Source: Syntrophobacteraceae bacterium (lineage in GTDB: Bacteria; Desulfobacterota; Syntrophobacteria; Syntrophobacterales; Syntrophobacteraceae). Taken from it: 51,102 nucleotides of DNA. The stretch is taken from the NCBI GenBank assembly GCA_003566995.1, contig PXBG01000023.1:1-51102 (forward strand), read 5' to 3'. Positions 1 to 8,117 of this stretch are shown here, one piece after another (position 1 is the first letter of the stretch; each line of letters begins with the position of its first letter). Both the position numbers and the translations under genes were made by a program. Below the pieces are notes generated by a model. That model made no database searches. It saw only the letters and a program-made list of their open reading frames with translations, and had not been told where the DNA came from.

Positions 1-749
1 CTTCCCGTCACAAAGCTGGATTCGGGGGAGGCCAGGTAAAGGGCTCCGTATGCCACGTCCATGGGTTCGCCCAGGTGCCCGATGGGGTGCAGTCCTTCCA
101 GTTTTTTTCGGAACTCTTCCGGCCCTTCCGGAGAGTTTTGGGCGAGAGCTTCCACCATGGGTGTCCATATGTAGGCGGGGTGAATGGAGTTGACCCGGAT
201 TTTGTCGGGGGCATAAAGGAGGGCATCTGTTTTGGTCATGAGGCGCACAGCGCCTTTGGACGCGTGGTAAGCGGGAACATCCGGCGCGCTGACGATTCCA
301 TAGATGGACGAAAGGTTGATGATGCTTCCGCCTTTCTGCTGCTTCATGTAAGGCACCGCATGCTTGGTGCAGAGAAAGACTCCGTTCACGTTGACATCGA
401 TCAGTTTCCGCCACTCTTCCAGCTCTATTTCATGGGTCGGCCTGTTGGGGCCGGATATTGCCGCATTGTTCACAAGGACATGAATGCCTCCGAATTTTTC
501 CCTGACCAGAGCCATCACTTCTTTGACCCGGCTTTCGTCGCTCGTGTCCAGATGAAAAAACTCGGCCGCTCCTCCATTTTCCTTGATCTCCCGTACAAGG
601 TCCTGACCTTCTTCATCCACAATATCCGTCACCGCAGTTTTTGCGCCATGCTGGGCGAAAAGCTCACAAATGGCCCTGCCGATGCCTTTTGCGCCACCGG
701 TGACCACGGCCACATGGTCTTTCAGTCTTTCCGTAGGCAGTCTTTCCAT
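1..749 (-). CDS. SDR-family oxidoreductase, 3' end cut by window edge
   Basis: Reading the minus strand from ATG at 749 gives about 249 residues that run off the window. It is a classical short-chain dehydrogenase/reductase, an NAD(P)-dependent oxidoreductase of alcohol or keto substrates. The Rossmann motif TGGAKGIG lies at residues 17-24, NNAA at 94-97, the catalytic Ser near 148, and YHASK (Tyr161, Lys165) completes the active site. The SDR signature around DKIRVNSIHPAYIWTPM follows. About 10-20 residues are probably missing, since classical SDRs are about 250-265 aa. AAGGAGGA just upstream of ATG is a strong ribosome binding site. It is divergent from the MlaC-like gene. Substrate cannot be read from sequence; a 3-oxoacyl-ACP reductase or cyclopentanol/glucose dehydrogenase-type role are all possible. 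Confidence 0.9.
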   Translation of the reverse strand, partial: MERLPTERLKDHVAVVTGGAKGIGRAICELFAQHGAKTAVTDIVDEEGQDLVREIKENGGAAEFFHLDTSDESRVKEVMALVREKFGGIHVLVNNAAISGPNRPTHEIELEEWRKLIDVNVNGVFLCTKHAVPYMKQQKGGSIINLSSIYGIVSAPDVPAYHASKGAVRLMTKTDALLYAPDKIRVNSIHPAYIWTPMVEALAQNSPEGPEEFRKKLEGLHPIGHLGEPMDVAYGALYLASPESSFVTG

Positions 750-1154
750 AGGGTCCTCCTTCTTGAACGTTTTGCCTGGTTTGCGAACAAAGGCTGTTCC
801 CATGGAAAAGGGAGCCTTCGGAATTCATGAGTGGCACAGCCTTCATTCACAAGAGCCGGGGACGTTCCCTGCAGGTTTTGATTGGGTTGAGTTTTTTTCT
901 CTGGGAAACCACGGGATGCTCCTGACTGCAAGGGGGCACGGAATTGCGAAAGGGGCTATGCCTAAAAAATCGAAACTATAGTATCATTCATATCATGTTG
1001 TTCCATGCCAGGTCCATGGGACACCTCGAAAACGGGAAACAAAAAATGGCGGCTTCAGCCTTCAGGGAGATTGGTTTTCACGGAGCTTTTTCAATGAGGA
1101 CCCTGGCATTTTTCTCTGAAGCTTCAATGTGTGAAACAGAAAAAGGAGTGAATC
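750..1154. other. Divergent intergenic region, 405 bp
   Basis: This spacer separates the minus-strand SDR gene from the plus-strand MlaC-like gene and must hold promoters for both. An AT-rich patch at about 961-995 contains TATAGT (977-982) and TATCAT (982-987), which are -10-like. I could not pair either with a good -35 at 16-18 bp. No convincing coding frame, RNA gene or terminator was seen. Confidence 0.4.
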
Positions 1155-1763
1155 ATGTCCTGCATGTTTTTGCGATTGATGTGGAACCGGGAAACCCGAG
1201 CTTTGAAATTTCTCATCATGCTGATGGTTTTGTGCGTCGTGCCCTGCAAGGCCTTTGCGGGCTCCGAACCTCTCGAAACGGTGAAAAACGGTACGGAGAA
1301 GGTGCTTCAGGTCCTGCAGGATGAGGACATGGACCAGGAAGCGCAGAGAGCCCGAATCCGGGAAGTGGTCGATGAGCACTTCGATTTCCACGAGATGGGC
1401 AAGCGCGCCCTGGGGCCTCACTGGAGAGATCAGCCAGAGGAAAAGCAGGAAGAATATGTTCAGGCCTTCGGCGATTTTCTTTTTGGTGTCTACATCGACC
1501 GGGTGGAGGAATATTCCGGCGAAACAATCGCCTACGAGAGTCAGGAGGAAATGGAGGGCCATGCGGTGGTGCACGCCCTCGTGGCGGGTGACGAGACAGA
1601 GGAAATTCCCCTGGAATACCGTCTGCATGCCGTCCATGAAGAATGGAGGGTCTATGACGTCGTCATCGAGGGGGTGAGCCTTGTGAACAACTATCGAAGT
1701 CAGTTCAGTTCCTTTTTGGCGCAAAACACCTTTGAAGACCTTATCCGCCGTTTGGAAGAGTGA
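1155..1763 (+). CDS. MlaC/Ttg2D-like phospholipid-binding ABC transporter auxiliary protein
   Basis: This 202-aa protein starts with a signal peptide: a basic n-region, a hydrophobic run around residues 17-30 and a likely cleavage after AFA near residue 35. The mature part matches the MlaC / toluene-tolerance Ttg2 family: repeated acidic helices, an EMGKRALGPHW-like segment, YVQAFGDFL, and a C-terminal half with WRVYDVVIEGVSLVNNYRSQF followed by a short helix. Family members carry phospholipids across the periplasm between the inner-membrane MlaFEDB complex and the outer membrane. AAAAGGAG 6 nt before ATG supports the start. No mlaE, mlaF, mlaD or mlaA lies in the window, so it is an orphan here. 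HpnM, the hopanoid-associated paralogue, is an alternative I cannot exclude. Confidence 0.85.
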   Translation: MSCMFLRLMWNRETRALKFLIMLMVLCVVPCKAFAGSEPLETVKNGTEKVLQVLQDEDMDQEAQRARIREVVDEHFDFHEMGKRALGPHWRDQPEEKQEEYVQAFGDFLFGVYIDRVEEYSGETIAYESQEEMEGHAVVHALVAGDETEEIPLEYRLHAVHEEWRVYDVVIEGVSLVNNYRSQFSSFLAQNTFEDLIRRLEE

Positions 1764-1901
1764 AGCCCCCCCATGTTTCCCTGCTGGTGCCTGCGGTTTC
1801 AGTGCCCCTCATTTTCTGGTTTTGGCCTCTTTCATGAGAGCGCTTTCCAGGAGATTCTTGCCACTCACTCAATTTGCCTGCTGTCACAGAAAGGATGAAG
1901 A

Positions 1902-2936
1902 ATGCCTGTCGCCGATCACGCCACCTATTGTAAGATGCTTCACAGGGCCCGGGAGAAACGGTTCGCCTATCCCGCCATCAACGTGAGTTCTCTCACCACC
2001 GCCAATGCGGTGCTCAAAGGGCTTGCGGAAAGCCGCAGCGACGGCATCATTCAGGTTTCCACGGGAGGGGCCGCCTTCGCCTCGGGTTCTTCCCTCAAGG
2101 ACATGGTGCTGGGAGCCATCTCCCTCGCGGAACACGTGCGCCGGGTGGCCGACCGCTACCCCGTCCACGTGGCCCTGCACACGGACCACTGTCACCCTCA
2201 GCACGTGGACAGCTTTCTGCTGCCCCTCGTGGAAGAGACGGAGCGGCGGCGCAGTTCGGGGCTGCCCAATCTTTTCAACAGCCACATGTTCGATGGAAGC
2301 ACTTTGCCCCTCAAGGAAAACCTGGACAGGGCGGTGCCCCTGCTGGAAAGGTGCGCCCGGAGCGAGCTGATCCTTGAAGTGGAAGTGGGGGTTGTGGGGG
2401 GCGAAGAAGATGGCGTCAAGGCGGGAGCCGAGCATGCCTCCAAGCTCTACACAACACCCGGGGACATGCTCGAAACAGCCAGGCGGCTGGGTGGAGTGCG
2501 CGACGCCGTCTTTCTGCTCGCCGCCACATTCGGCAATGTGCACGGGGTATACAAACCGGGGCATGTGAAGCTCAAGCCTTCCATTTTGAAGGATGGTCAG
2601 GATGCGGTGGAAAGAGAGCTGGGGCCAGAAGCTCGTTTCTTCCTCGTCTTTCACGGAGGCTCGGGTTCCCTGCCCGAGGAAATTCACGAAGCCATGGACC
2701 ATGGCGTTGTGAAGATGAACATCGACACGGACACCCAGTATGCCTTCACCAGGGCAGTGGCCGATCACATGTTCAAAAATTATGAGGGGGTGCTCAAAGT
2801 GGATGGTGACGTGGGCGATAAAAAGAAATATGATCCGCGGGTTTACCTTGGAATGGCGGAAGGAGCCATGGCCCGTAGGGTTCAGGAAGCCGCAAGGGCG
2901 CTCAGGAGTGAGGGCACCACCCTCTGCAACGGTTAA
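1902..2936 (+). CDS. fbaA: Class II fructose-bisphosphate aldolase
   Basis: This 344-aa zinc-dependent aldolase interconverts fructose 1,6-bisphosphate with dihydroxyacetone phosphate and glyceraldehyde 3-phosphate in cytosolic glycolysis and gluconeogenesis. The metal and catalytic segment LHTDHCHPQH is at residues 92-101 (Asp95 proton donor, His96 zinc ligand). Further metal and phosphate-binding segments are EVEVGVVGGEEDG, TFGNVHGVY, FHGGSGS and KMNIDTDTQYAFT. Length and motifs match the class IIA (E. coli FbaA-like, 359 aa) branch rather than the shorter class IIB. AAAGGA about 6 nt before ATG is the ribosome binding site. It follows the MlaC-like gene by about 140 bp and precedes the GNAT-nitrilase gene by about 30 bp, so it may share a transcript with the latter. 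Confidence 0.95.
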   Translation: MPVADHATYCKMLHRAREKRFAYPAINVSSLTTANAVLKGLAESRSDGIIQVSTGGAAFASGSSLKDMVLGAISLAEHVRRVADRYPVHVALHTDHCHPQHVDSFLLPLVEETERRRSSGLPNLFNSHMFDGSTLPLKENLDRAVPLLERCARSELILEVEVGVVGGEEDGVKAGAEHASKLYTTPGDMLETARRLGGVRDAVFLLAATFGNVHGVYKPGHVKLKPSILKDGQDAVERELGPEARFFLVFHGGSGSLPEEIHEAMDHGVVKMNIDTDTQYAFTRAVADHMFKNYEGVLKVDGDVGDKKKYDPRVYLGMAEGAMARRVQEAARALRSEGTTLCNG

Positions 2937-2963
2937 AAGACAACGTATTGGAGCGAGTGAGAA

Positions 2964-4493
2964 TTGGAAATGGAAAGCATCGGTCACAAACTTGAAATCA
3001 GAAACCTTCGTCTTTCGGATTACAAAGACATCGAAGAAATCATGAAGCAGGCCTATGTGCACATGGGTGGAGCCTGGACCTATGAAGAACTCTCCCGGCT
3101 GCTCTCCCTTTTTCCCGAAGGGCAGATCTGCATCGAAGACAAGGGCAAAGTGGTGGCCGCGGCCCTGACCCTTCTCATCGACTACAACAAGCTGGAGGCC
3201 AACCACTCCTACGAGGACATCGTGTCGCGGGGAACCTTCAAGGGCCACGATCCCAAGGGGGATTATCTCTACGGCATCGATCTGTTTGTCCACAAAGACT
3301 ATCGGGACATGCGCCTCGGCCGGCGCCTCTATGACGCCCGCAAGGAACTGTGCGAAAAGCTGAACCTCAAGGGCATCGTCATGGGGGGCCGCATTCCCGG
3401 ATATGCCAAGTACTACAGGGAGCTGACGCCCACTCAGTACATCGAAAAGGTGCGAAACCGGGACATTGTGGATCCGGTGCTCACCTTTCAGCTGGCCAAC
3501 GAATTCCACCCCAAGCGGATCATCAGCAATTACATGCCCGAAGACTCCCACTCCAGAAGCCACGCGGTGCTCCTCGAGTGGAACAACATCTACTACGTGG
3601 CCAAAAAGAAGATCGTTTGGGGCAGAAAGTCCAATGTGCGTTTGGGAGTCGTCCAGTGGCAGATGCGTGTTTTTGGCTCCATGGACGATCTGCTCCATCA
3701 GGTGGAATTCTTTGTGGACGCTGTCTCCGGTTACAATGCGGACCTTCTTCTGTTCCCCGAACTCTTCAATGCTCCCCTTCTGGCTTTCTACGATCAGCAG
3801 GATCCGCCCAAGGCCATGAGATCCCTGGCCGGTTACACGGAAAAACTGCGGGAATCCATCCTTCACATGGCGGTGACCTACAACATCAACATCGTCAGCG
3901 GCAGTTTGCCCGAATACAACGACGGCAGGCTCTACAATGTGTCTTTCCTCTGCCGGCGCGACGGGACCTGGGATGCCCAGTACAAGCTCCACATCACCCC
4001 CGATGAAGCCGAATACTGGGGGCTGCATGGGGGCAACGAACTCAGGGTTTTCGACACGGATGTGGGGAAGGTGGGCATTCTCATCTGCTACGATGTGGAG
4101 TTCCCCGAACTTCCCCGCATGCTTGCGGACAAGGGCGTTCAGATTTTACTGGTTCCCTTCTGGACGGACACGAAAAATGCCTACCTGCGCATTCGGCGGT
4201 GCGCTCAGGCCCGGGCCATCGAAAACGAGTGCTATGTGGCCATTTCAGGAAGCGTGGGGAACTTGCCACGGGTGGAAAACATGGACATTCAGTATTCTCA
4301 GTCGGCCATTTTCACCCCTTCCGATTTCGCTTTTCCCCACGATGCCATTGCTGCGGAAGCCACTCCCAACACGGAAATGACCCTGCTGGCGGATGTGGAT
4401 CTGGATCTTTTGAAGGAACTGCGGCTTCACGGCAGCGTCCGCAACCTGGAAAGCCGGCGCCGGGAACTCTACACCATCGCCTGGAGTGGCTGA
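2964..4493 (+). CDS. GNAT acetyltransferase-nitrilase superfamily fusion protein
   Basis: About 509 aa. Residues 1-205 form a GNAT N-acetyltransferase domain (acetyl-CoA site around DLFVHKDYRDMRLGRRLYDARK). Residues about 220-505 form a carbon-nitrogen hydrolase domain with the full catalytic triad: Glu266 in LLLFPELF, Lys341 in AQYKLHITP and Cys375 in GILICYDVEFPE. Nitrilase-superfamily enzymes hydrolyse amides or nitriles through a thioimidate on the Cys; the GNAT half is predicted to acylate an amine. The natural substrate of this fusion is unknown to me. GGAG at 2950-2953 is 10 nt before a TTG at 2964 and 16 nt before ATG at 2970, so either start is possible; the two differ by two residues. 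It lies downstream of fbaA and ends at a candidate terminator. Confidence 0.88.
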   Translation: MEMESIGHKLEIRNLRLSDYKDIEEIMKQAYVHMGGAWTYEELSRLLSLFPEGQICIEDKGKVVAAALTLLIDYNKLEANHSYEDIVSRGTFKGHDPKGDYLYGIDLFVHKDYRDMRLGRRLYDARKELCEKLNLKGIVMGGRIPGYAKYYRELTPTQYIEKVRNRDIVDPVLTFQLANEFHPKRIISNYMPEDSHSRSHAVLLEWNNIYYVAKKKIVWGRKSNVRLGVVQWQMRVFGSMDDLLHQVEFFVDAVSGYNADLLLFPELFNAPLLAFYDQQDPPKAMRSLAGYTEKLRESILHMAVTYNINIVSGSLPEYNDGRLYNVSFLCRRDGTWDAQYKLHITPDEAEYWGLHGGNELRVFDTDVGKVGILICYDVEFPELPRMLADKGVQILLVPFWTDTKNAYLRIRRCAQARAIENECYVAISGSVGNLPRVENMDIQYSQSAIFTPSDFAFPHDAIAAEATPNTEMTLLADVDLDLLKELRLHGSVRNLESRRRELYTIAWSG

Positions 4494-4505
4494 TTTTCAG
4501 TGCGG

Positions 4506-4552
4506 GAGGCGGGAGGAAAGGGGGGTGTGGCTTCCTTTCGCCTCATTTTTTT
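4506..4552 (+). terminator. Candidate intrinsic terminator after GNAT-nitrilase gene
   Basis: The arms GAGGCG (4506-4511) and CGCCTC (4539-4544) enclose a further imperfect pairing of a GGAGGAAAG-like stretch with CTTCCTTT. A run of seven T follows at 4546-4552. The stem is imperfect, so confidence is moderate. Confidence 0.5.
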
Positions 4553-4675
4553 GAAGGAATCAAAGGAAAAGGATATTCTGCCATCGTTTACCAATGATGC
4601 AACTGGAGGATATTCAACAGAGAACAGTGAAGAAAAGGGTCACGGGTTTATTCTGCCGGACCCAGAGGCATGACC

Positions 4676-5653
4676 ATGGAAAAAAAAGAATTGGAACGTT
4701 TGCGAGAACTGGCTGGAAAGCTGGTGCAGCCCGTTCAGGTGCACCTTTTGGCTCCCGGTCATTCCAGGACGGGGGAGTTTGAATCTTTTGTCCGCCTGCT
4801 GGCCGAGGCGGTGCCGGAAATCCAGCTCACCGTCACCCCCACCGCCGATTTGGAGGTTCCCCTGATCACCCTGGGGGAATCCTGGCATTTTCATTCCGTG
4901 CCCCAGGGAACGGAACTGGAGCCCTTCCTGGAGATTCTTTCCTCATTGGGCGGCAGGGAGCCTTCGGTGGACGACATTCAGAGAAAACGGGCGGAGCGGA
5001 TTCCGTGGAAGAAGGATTTTAAAGTTTTCATCAGCACGCAGTGTCCCCATTGCCCCCACGTGTTGAGGCAACTCATTCCCCTGGCTCACTTTTCCCGAAA
5101 ATGCTCCATCACGGTGATCGACTGCATGCTCTTCCCCGAAATGGCGGCGGAGCACAAAGTTCAGGCTGTGCCCACCCTGATCCTGTCCGACCAGTATCGG
5201 CTCACGGGATTTGTGGAGCTCACGGAAATTTTGAATCTTCTCGAAAAATCCGATGCCTCCCTCCTGTCCACGGAGCAGTGCCGGCGCATGCTCAAGGAAG
5301 GGCAGGCCGAAAGTCTGGCCCAGATGATGATGAAAGCAGGACAAGTGTTCCCCGCATTCGTGCCGCTCATCACGGATGCGGAATGGAGTGTGCGGCTGGG
5401 GGCCATGGTGGTGATGGAGGAACTCACGGAGTGGAATCGGGAAAAGGTGGGTGGAGTGCTCAATGAACTCTGGAAAGACTTTTCCACCCATGACGTCACC
5501 ATTCAGGGGGATATTCTTCACCTTGTGAGCGCCCTTGGCGATGAGAAATGGATTCCGCGGCTCAGGTCCCTCCTGGAGGCTCAGCCCCGGGAGGAGCTTC
5601 GCACTGTGATTCAGGAGGTCATGGAAGGGCTGAAGCAAAAGGGGCGTCATTGA
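4676..5653 (+). CDS. Thioredoxin-fold protein (CPHC) with C-terminal HEAT-like repeats
   Basis: About 325 aa. Two tandem thioredoxin folds seem to be present. The first (residues about 15-90) lacks a CxxC. The second (about 110-195) has the redox motif CPHC at about 123-126 and the cis-proline segment VQAVPTLIL. This layout resembles the N-terminal domain of AhpF or archaeal protein disulfide oxidoreductase, so a cytosolic disulfide reductase or electron-carrier role is expected; there is no signal peptide. Residues about 205-325 are helical and look like three HEAT-type repeats (LITDAEWSVRLGAMVVMEEL, then HDVTIQGDILHLVSALGDEKWIPRLRSLL), a protein-binding module. ATG at 4676 is preferred over 4670 because AGAGG sits 7 nt before it. 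The gene stands alone, convergent with the next one. Confidence 0.8.
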   Translation: MEKKELERLRELAGKLVQPVQVHLLAPGHSRTGEFESFVRLLAEAVPEIQLTVTPTADLEVPLITLGESWHFHSVPQGTELEPFLEILSSLGGREPSVDDIQRKRAERIPWKKDFKVFISTQCPHCPHVLRQLIPLAHFSRKCSITVIDCMLFPEMAAEHKVQAVPTLILSDQYRLTGFVELTEILNLLEKSDASLLSTEQCRRMLKEGQAESLAQMMMKAGQVFPAFVPLITDAEWSVRLGAMVVMEELTEWNREKVGGVLNELWKDFSTHDVTIQGDILHLVSALGDEKWIPRLRSLLEAQPREELRTVIQEVMEGLKQKGRH

Positions 5654-5795
5654 AACAGGCGCCTCAGATGTGAGGGGAGTGAGGCGAAGAGCGCGCTTCA
5701 CGGGAATGCGCTTCAAGAAGAGGAGCCCTCCTTTTCGTGGCTGAAAAGGGCGTCAATGGGGGGAGAATTCCCCTTTGCGGAGTTGACGGGCAGGT

Positions 5796-6341
5796 TCAAT
5801 GGCCTTTGGCAGGATGGAGATTCCTTGCCTTCAACGTTTTTTCCTCCTTCACGCCCAGGACTTGCTCCACACTCTCCTCCATGCCCCGCTTCACCATCCA
5901 TCCAATGAAGTGATCCCCTTCCAGGATCTCATCATTGACGGTGCTGTCCACTTCTTCCATGAAGGGAGCGATTTTCTTCCAGGTGGCTCTGTCAACCCGC
6001 GCGTTCAGGGCATACCCTTCCAGGGTGAGCCTGTTTCCCACGGAGTGAACTCTCAACAGGTGCAGGCCGGGAAGATTTCGGCGGTCGCGGCAATCTTCCC
6101 TTTCCTGAAGGGCCTTCAGCCAGTCCTTGCGGGGAATGGACCTGACGCCCCCCTGGACGAGGACGCCTTCCTTGAAGCCTCCTTCGGTTCTGCGAACGCC
6201 CCAGCCGTGGCAGAGGCATCCCTGCCTTTCTTCTGAACCGCCATCCTCCAGGAAAAGATAGATCTGCGGCGTTCCATGGGGGTCGTTCATGATGCGCAGG
6301 GCGGCTTCCCGTCCTTCATGGATGGTGGAAACGATCTTCAA
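5796..6341 (-). CDS. Conserved-looking hypothetical protein, 181 aa
   Basis: I do not recognise a family. The protein opens with LKIVSTIHEGREAALRIMNDPHGTPQIYLFLEDGG, a beta-rich start, then a short segment with two cysteines (CLCHGWG), a central part with KDWLKALQEREDCRD and LHLLRVHSVGNRLTLEGYALNARVD, and a charged C-terminus. No signal peptide or membrane segment is present, so it is probably cytosolic. TTG at 6341 is the likely start because GGGAG lies 9 nt upstream; an in-frame TTG at 6350 would abut that site, and an in-frame ATG lies about 50 nt further in. It is read from the same strand as tRNA-Pro but sits beyond that tRNA's terminator, and it converges with the thioredoxin gene. No clear terminator was found in the 142-bp gap at 5654-5795. 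Confidence 0.65.
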   Translation of the reverse strand: MKIVSTIHEGREAALRIMNDPHGTPQIYLFLEDGGSEERQGCLCHGWGVRRTEGGFKEGVLVQGGVRSIPRKDWLKALQEREDCRDRRNLPGLHLLRVHSVGNRLTLEGYALNARVDRATWKKIAPFMEEVDSTVNDEILEGDHFIGWMVKRGMEESVEQVLGVKEEKTLKARNLHPAKGH

Positions 6342-6442
6342 TGGAGGCAACTCCCGAGGCGAGGGAGAGGGGAGCTTTTCTGCCAGCTTTCCATGATTCC
6401 ATGGTGCTGTGAATGCCCCTCTGAAAGGTTTTCCCTGGAAAT

Positions 6443-6474
6443 AAAAAAGCCCCTCGGCAGAGCCGAGCGGCTTT
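6443..6474 (-). terminator. Rho-independent terminator after tRNA-Pro
   Basis: On the minus strand a GC-rich hairpin (AAGCCgCTCGGC, loop TCT, GCCGAGgGGCTT) is followed immediately by a run of six T. It lies about 35 bp beyond the 3' end of tRNA-Pro and would end that transcript. The one-base asymmetry in the stem is tolerable. Confidence 0.8.
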
Positions 6475-6508
6475 CAATTTCCAGGGTGACAGAGGCCTGT
6501 GTGTGTGA

Positions 6509-6586
6509 TGGTCGGGACGAGAGGATTTGAACCTCCGTCCTCTTGCACCCCAAGCAAGCGCGCTAACCAGTCTGCGCCACGTCCCG
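6509..6586 (-). tRNA. tRNA-Pro (anticodon GGG), CCA encoded
   Basis: The minus strand folds as a cloverleaf. The 5' acceptor strand CGGGACG pairs with 3' CGTCCCG, followed by discriminator A and an encoded CCA (6509-6511). The D-arm region GCGCAGACTGGTTAGCGC, the anticodon stem-loop CTTGCTTGGGGTGCAAG (loop TTGGGGT, anticodon GGG) and the T-arm GGAGGTTCAAATCCTCT are all recognisable. GGG reads CCC and CCU proline codons. It has its own promoter and terminator and appears monocistronic. Confidence 0.95.
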
Positions 6587-6601
6587 TCATCGTGACGGGA
6601 A

Positions 6602-6630
6602 TAAATAGCACCATCGTGGAGGAGTGTCAA
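6602..6630 (-). promoter_or_regulatory. Sigma-70-type promoter of tRNA-Pro
   Basis: On the minus strand a consensus -35 TTGACA (6625-6630) is followed after exactly 17 bp by -10 TATTTA (6602-6607). Transcription would start near 6595, about ten bases before the mature tRNA 5' end. Confidence 0.8.
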
Positions 6631-6683
6631 GGTGCTTTCACACCATTTCTCTGCATCCATGGAAAGGTTTTGAGGCGTAAAAT

Positions 6684-8090
6684 TCAGGAAGAGGGCTTTT
6701 CCGCCCCGTTTCCATCCATGGCATCCAGGGAAGAATCGCCGATGCCCAGGGCTTTCATTTTGCGGTAGAGGTGACTTCTCTCCACGCCGATGCGGCTGGC
6801 CGTCACGGAAACATTGCGGTTGAAAGTGTCCAGCTTGTGGTTGAGAAAGTCTTTTTCAAAGGCGCATCGGGCTTCCCGAAGGGTTTCGCAGGAAAAATAG
6901 TCGTTCCGGGGTTTGCTCTCACCCGCCTCCTTGCAGAAATTCTGGGGGAGGTCCCGGGGTCCGATGTTTTGTCCCGGTGTCATGATGGTGAGTCTTTCCA
7001 CGAAGTTTCTCAGTTCCCTCACATTGCCCGGCCACGAATACTGCTGAAGGAGAGAAAGGACTTGGGGGTCGATGGTTTTTCGGCCCATGGTGCTTTCCGT
7101 GGCCAATTCGTTGATGAAATCGGCCACGAGAAGAGGGATGTCCTGCAGGCGGTCTCTGAGAGGGGGAACCTGAATGGGAATGACGTTGAGCCGGTAGTAG
7201 AGGTCCTGGCGAAACCTTCCTCCTTCGATTTCCGCCGGCAAGCTTTTGTTGGTGGCGGCGACGATGCGGGTGTCCACCTGAATGGGCCGGCTGCCTCCCA
7301 CCCGCTCAAAGGTCTGCTCCTGTATGATTCGCAGGACCTTGGCCTGAGTGCGCAGGCTCATGTCTCCGATTTCATCCAGGAAAAGGGTTCCCCCATTGGC
7401 GCTGTCGAACTTGCCCCGCTTCTTTTCCGAGGCTCCCGTGAAGGCCCCTTTTTCGTGGCCGAAGAGTTCACTCTCGATGAGTTCTTCGGGAATGGCTGCG
7501 CAATTCACTTCGATCATGGGCCTCTGGCTTCGAAGGCTGTGTTTGTGAAGAAGGCGGGCCACCAGTTCCTTTCCCGTACCGTTTTCTCCCGTGATGAGAA
7601 CCGTGGCATTGGTGGGGGCTGCCCTCTGGATCTGATCCCTCAAAGACTCCATGGCGGGACTGTTCCCCGTGAGCTGGCTCTTGCGGTTGGCCTTTTGGCG
7701 CCACAGGCGATTTTCTTCCTCCAGTCTCTGCAGTTCCAGTCCGTTTTGAATGGAAATGAGCAGGCGCTCGAAGGCGATGGGCTTTTCCACAAAGTCCAGA
7801 GCTCCCATCTTGGTGGCTTTGACGGCCGTTTCGATGTTGCCGTGCCCTGAAATGATGATCACGGGAACAGAGGGGGACAGTTTTTTGATCTCCTTCAAAA
7901 CGGCCAGACCGTCCATACCCGGCATCCACACATCGAGGAGGATGAGTTCCGGTGGCTCCCGGCGCAGCTCCTCCAGGGCCTTTTCTCCCGATGTGGCGAT
8001 CTCCGCCGCATAGCCTTCATCCTCGAGGATGCCCCGCAGAGACTGCAGAATGCTCATTTCATCATCCACTATGAGTATTTTACGCTTCAT
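6684..8090 (-). CDS. ntrX: NtrX-like sigma-54-dependent response regulator
   Basis: This 468-aa regulator has an N-terminal receiver domain (acidic pocket near ILIVDDE, phospho-acceptor Asp in [13 protein letters not shown]), a central sigma-54 AAA+ ATPase with Walker A GENGTGKE, the sigma-54 contact loop [15 protein letters not shown] and DEIGDM, and a C-terminal Fis-type helix-turn-helix ([25 protein letters not shown]). It should activate sigma-54 promoters after phosphorylation by the kinase encoded just upstream. ATG at 8090 is chosen because GAAGGA lies about 8 nt before it; an in-frame TTG at 8108 has no such site. It is the last gene of DUF4390-ntrY-ntrX, about 27 bp after ntrY. Target genes cannot be read here; by family it may respond to nitrogen, redox or envelope signals. 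Confidence 0.92.
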   Translation of the reverse strand: MKRKILIVDDEMSILQSLRGILEDEGYAAEIATSGEKALEELRREPPELILLDVWMPGMDGLAVLKEIKKLSPSVPVIIISGHGNIETAVKATKMGALDFVEKPIAFERLLISIQNGLELQRLEEENRLWRQKANRKSQLTGNSPAMESLRDQIQRAAPTNATVLITGENGTGKELVARLLHKHSLRSQRPMIEVNCAAIPEELIESELFGHEKGAFTGASEKKRGKFDSANGGTLFLDEIGDMSLRTQAKVLRIIQEQTFERVGGSRPIQVDTRIVAATNKSLPAEIEGGRFRQDLYYRLNVIPIQVPPLRDRLQDIPLLVADFINELATESTMGRKTIDPQVLSLLQQYSWPGNVRELRNFVERLTIMTPGQNIGPRDLPQNFCKEAGESKPRNDYFSCETLREARCAFEKDFLNHKLDTFNRNVSVTASRIGVERSHLYRKMKALGIGDSSLDAMDGNGAEKPSS

Positions 8091-8117
8091 GGTCCGTCCT
8101 TCATGCAAGAATGCCGC

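Noticed and set aside
1884-4028. Long minus-strand open frame opposite fbaA and the GNAT-nitrilase gene
   Set aside because: It is antisense to two clear enzyme genes, has no domain pattern and is rich in His, Gly and Val as expected from the complement of GC-rich coding DNA.
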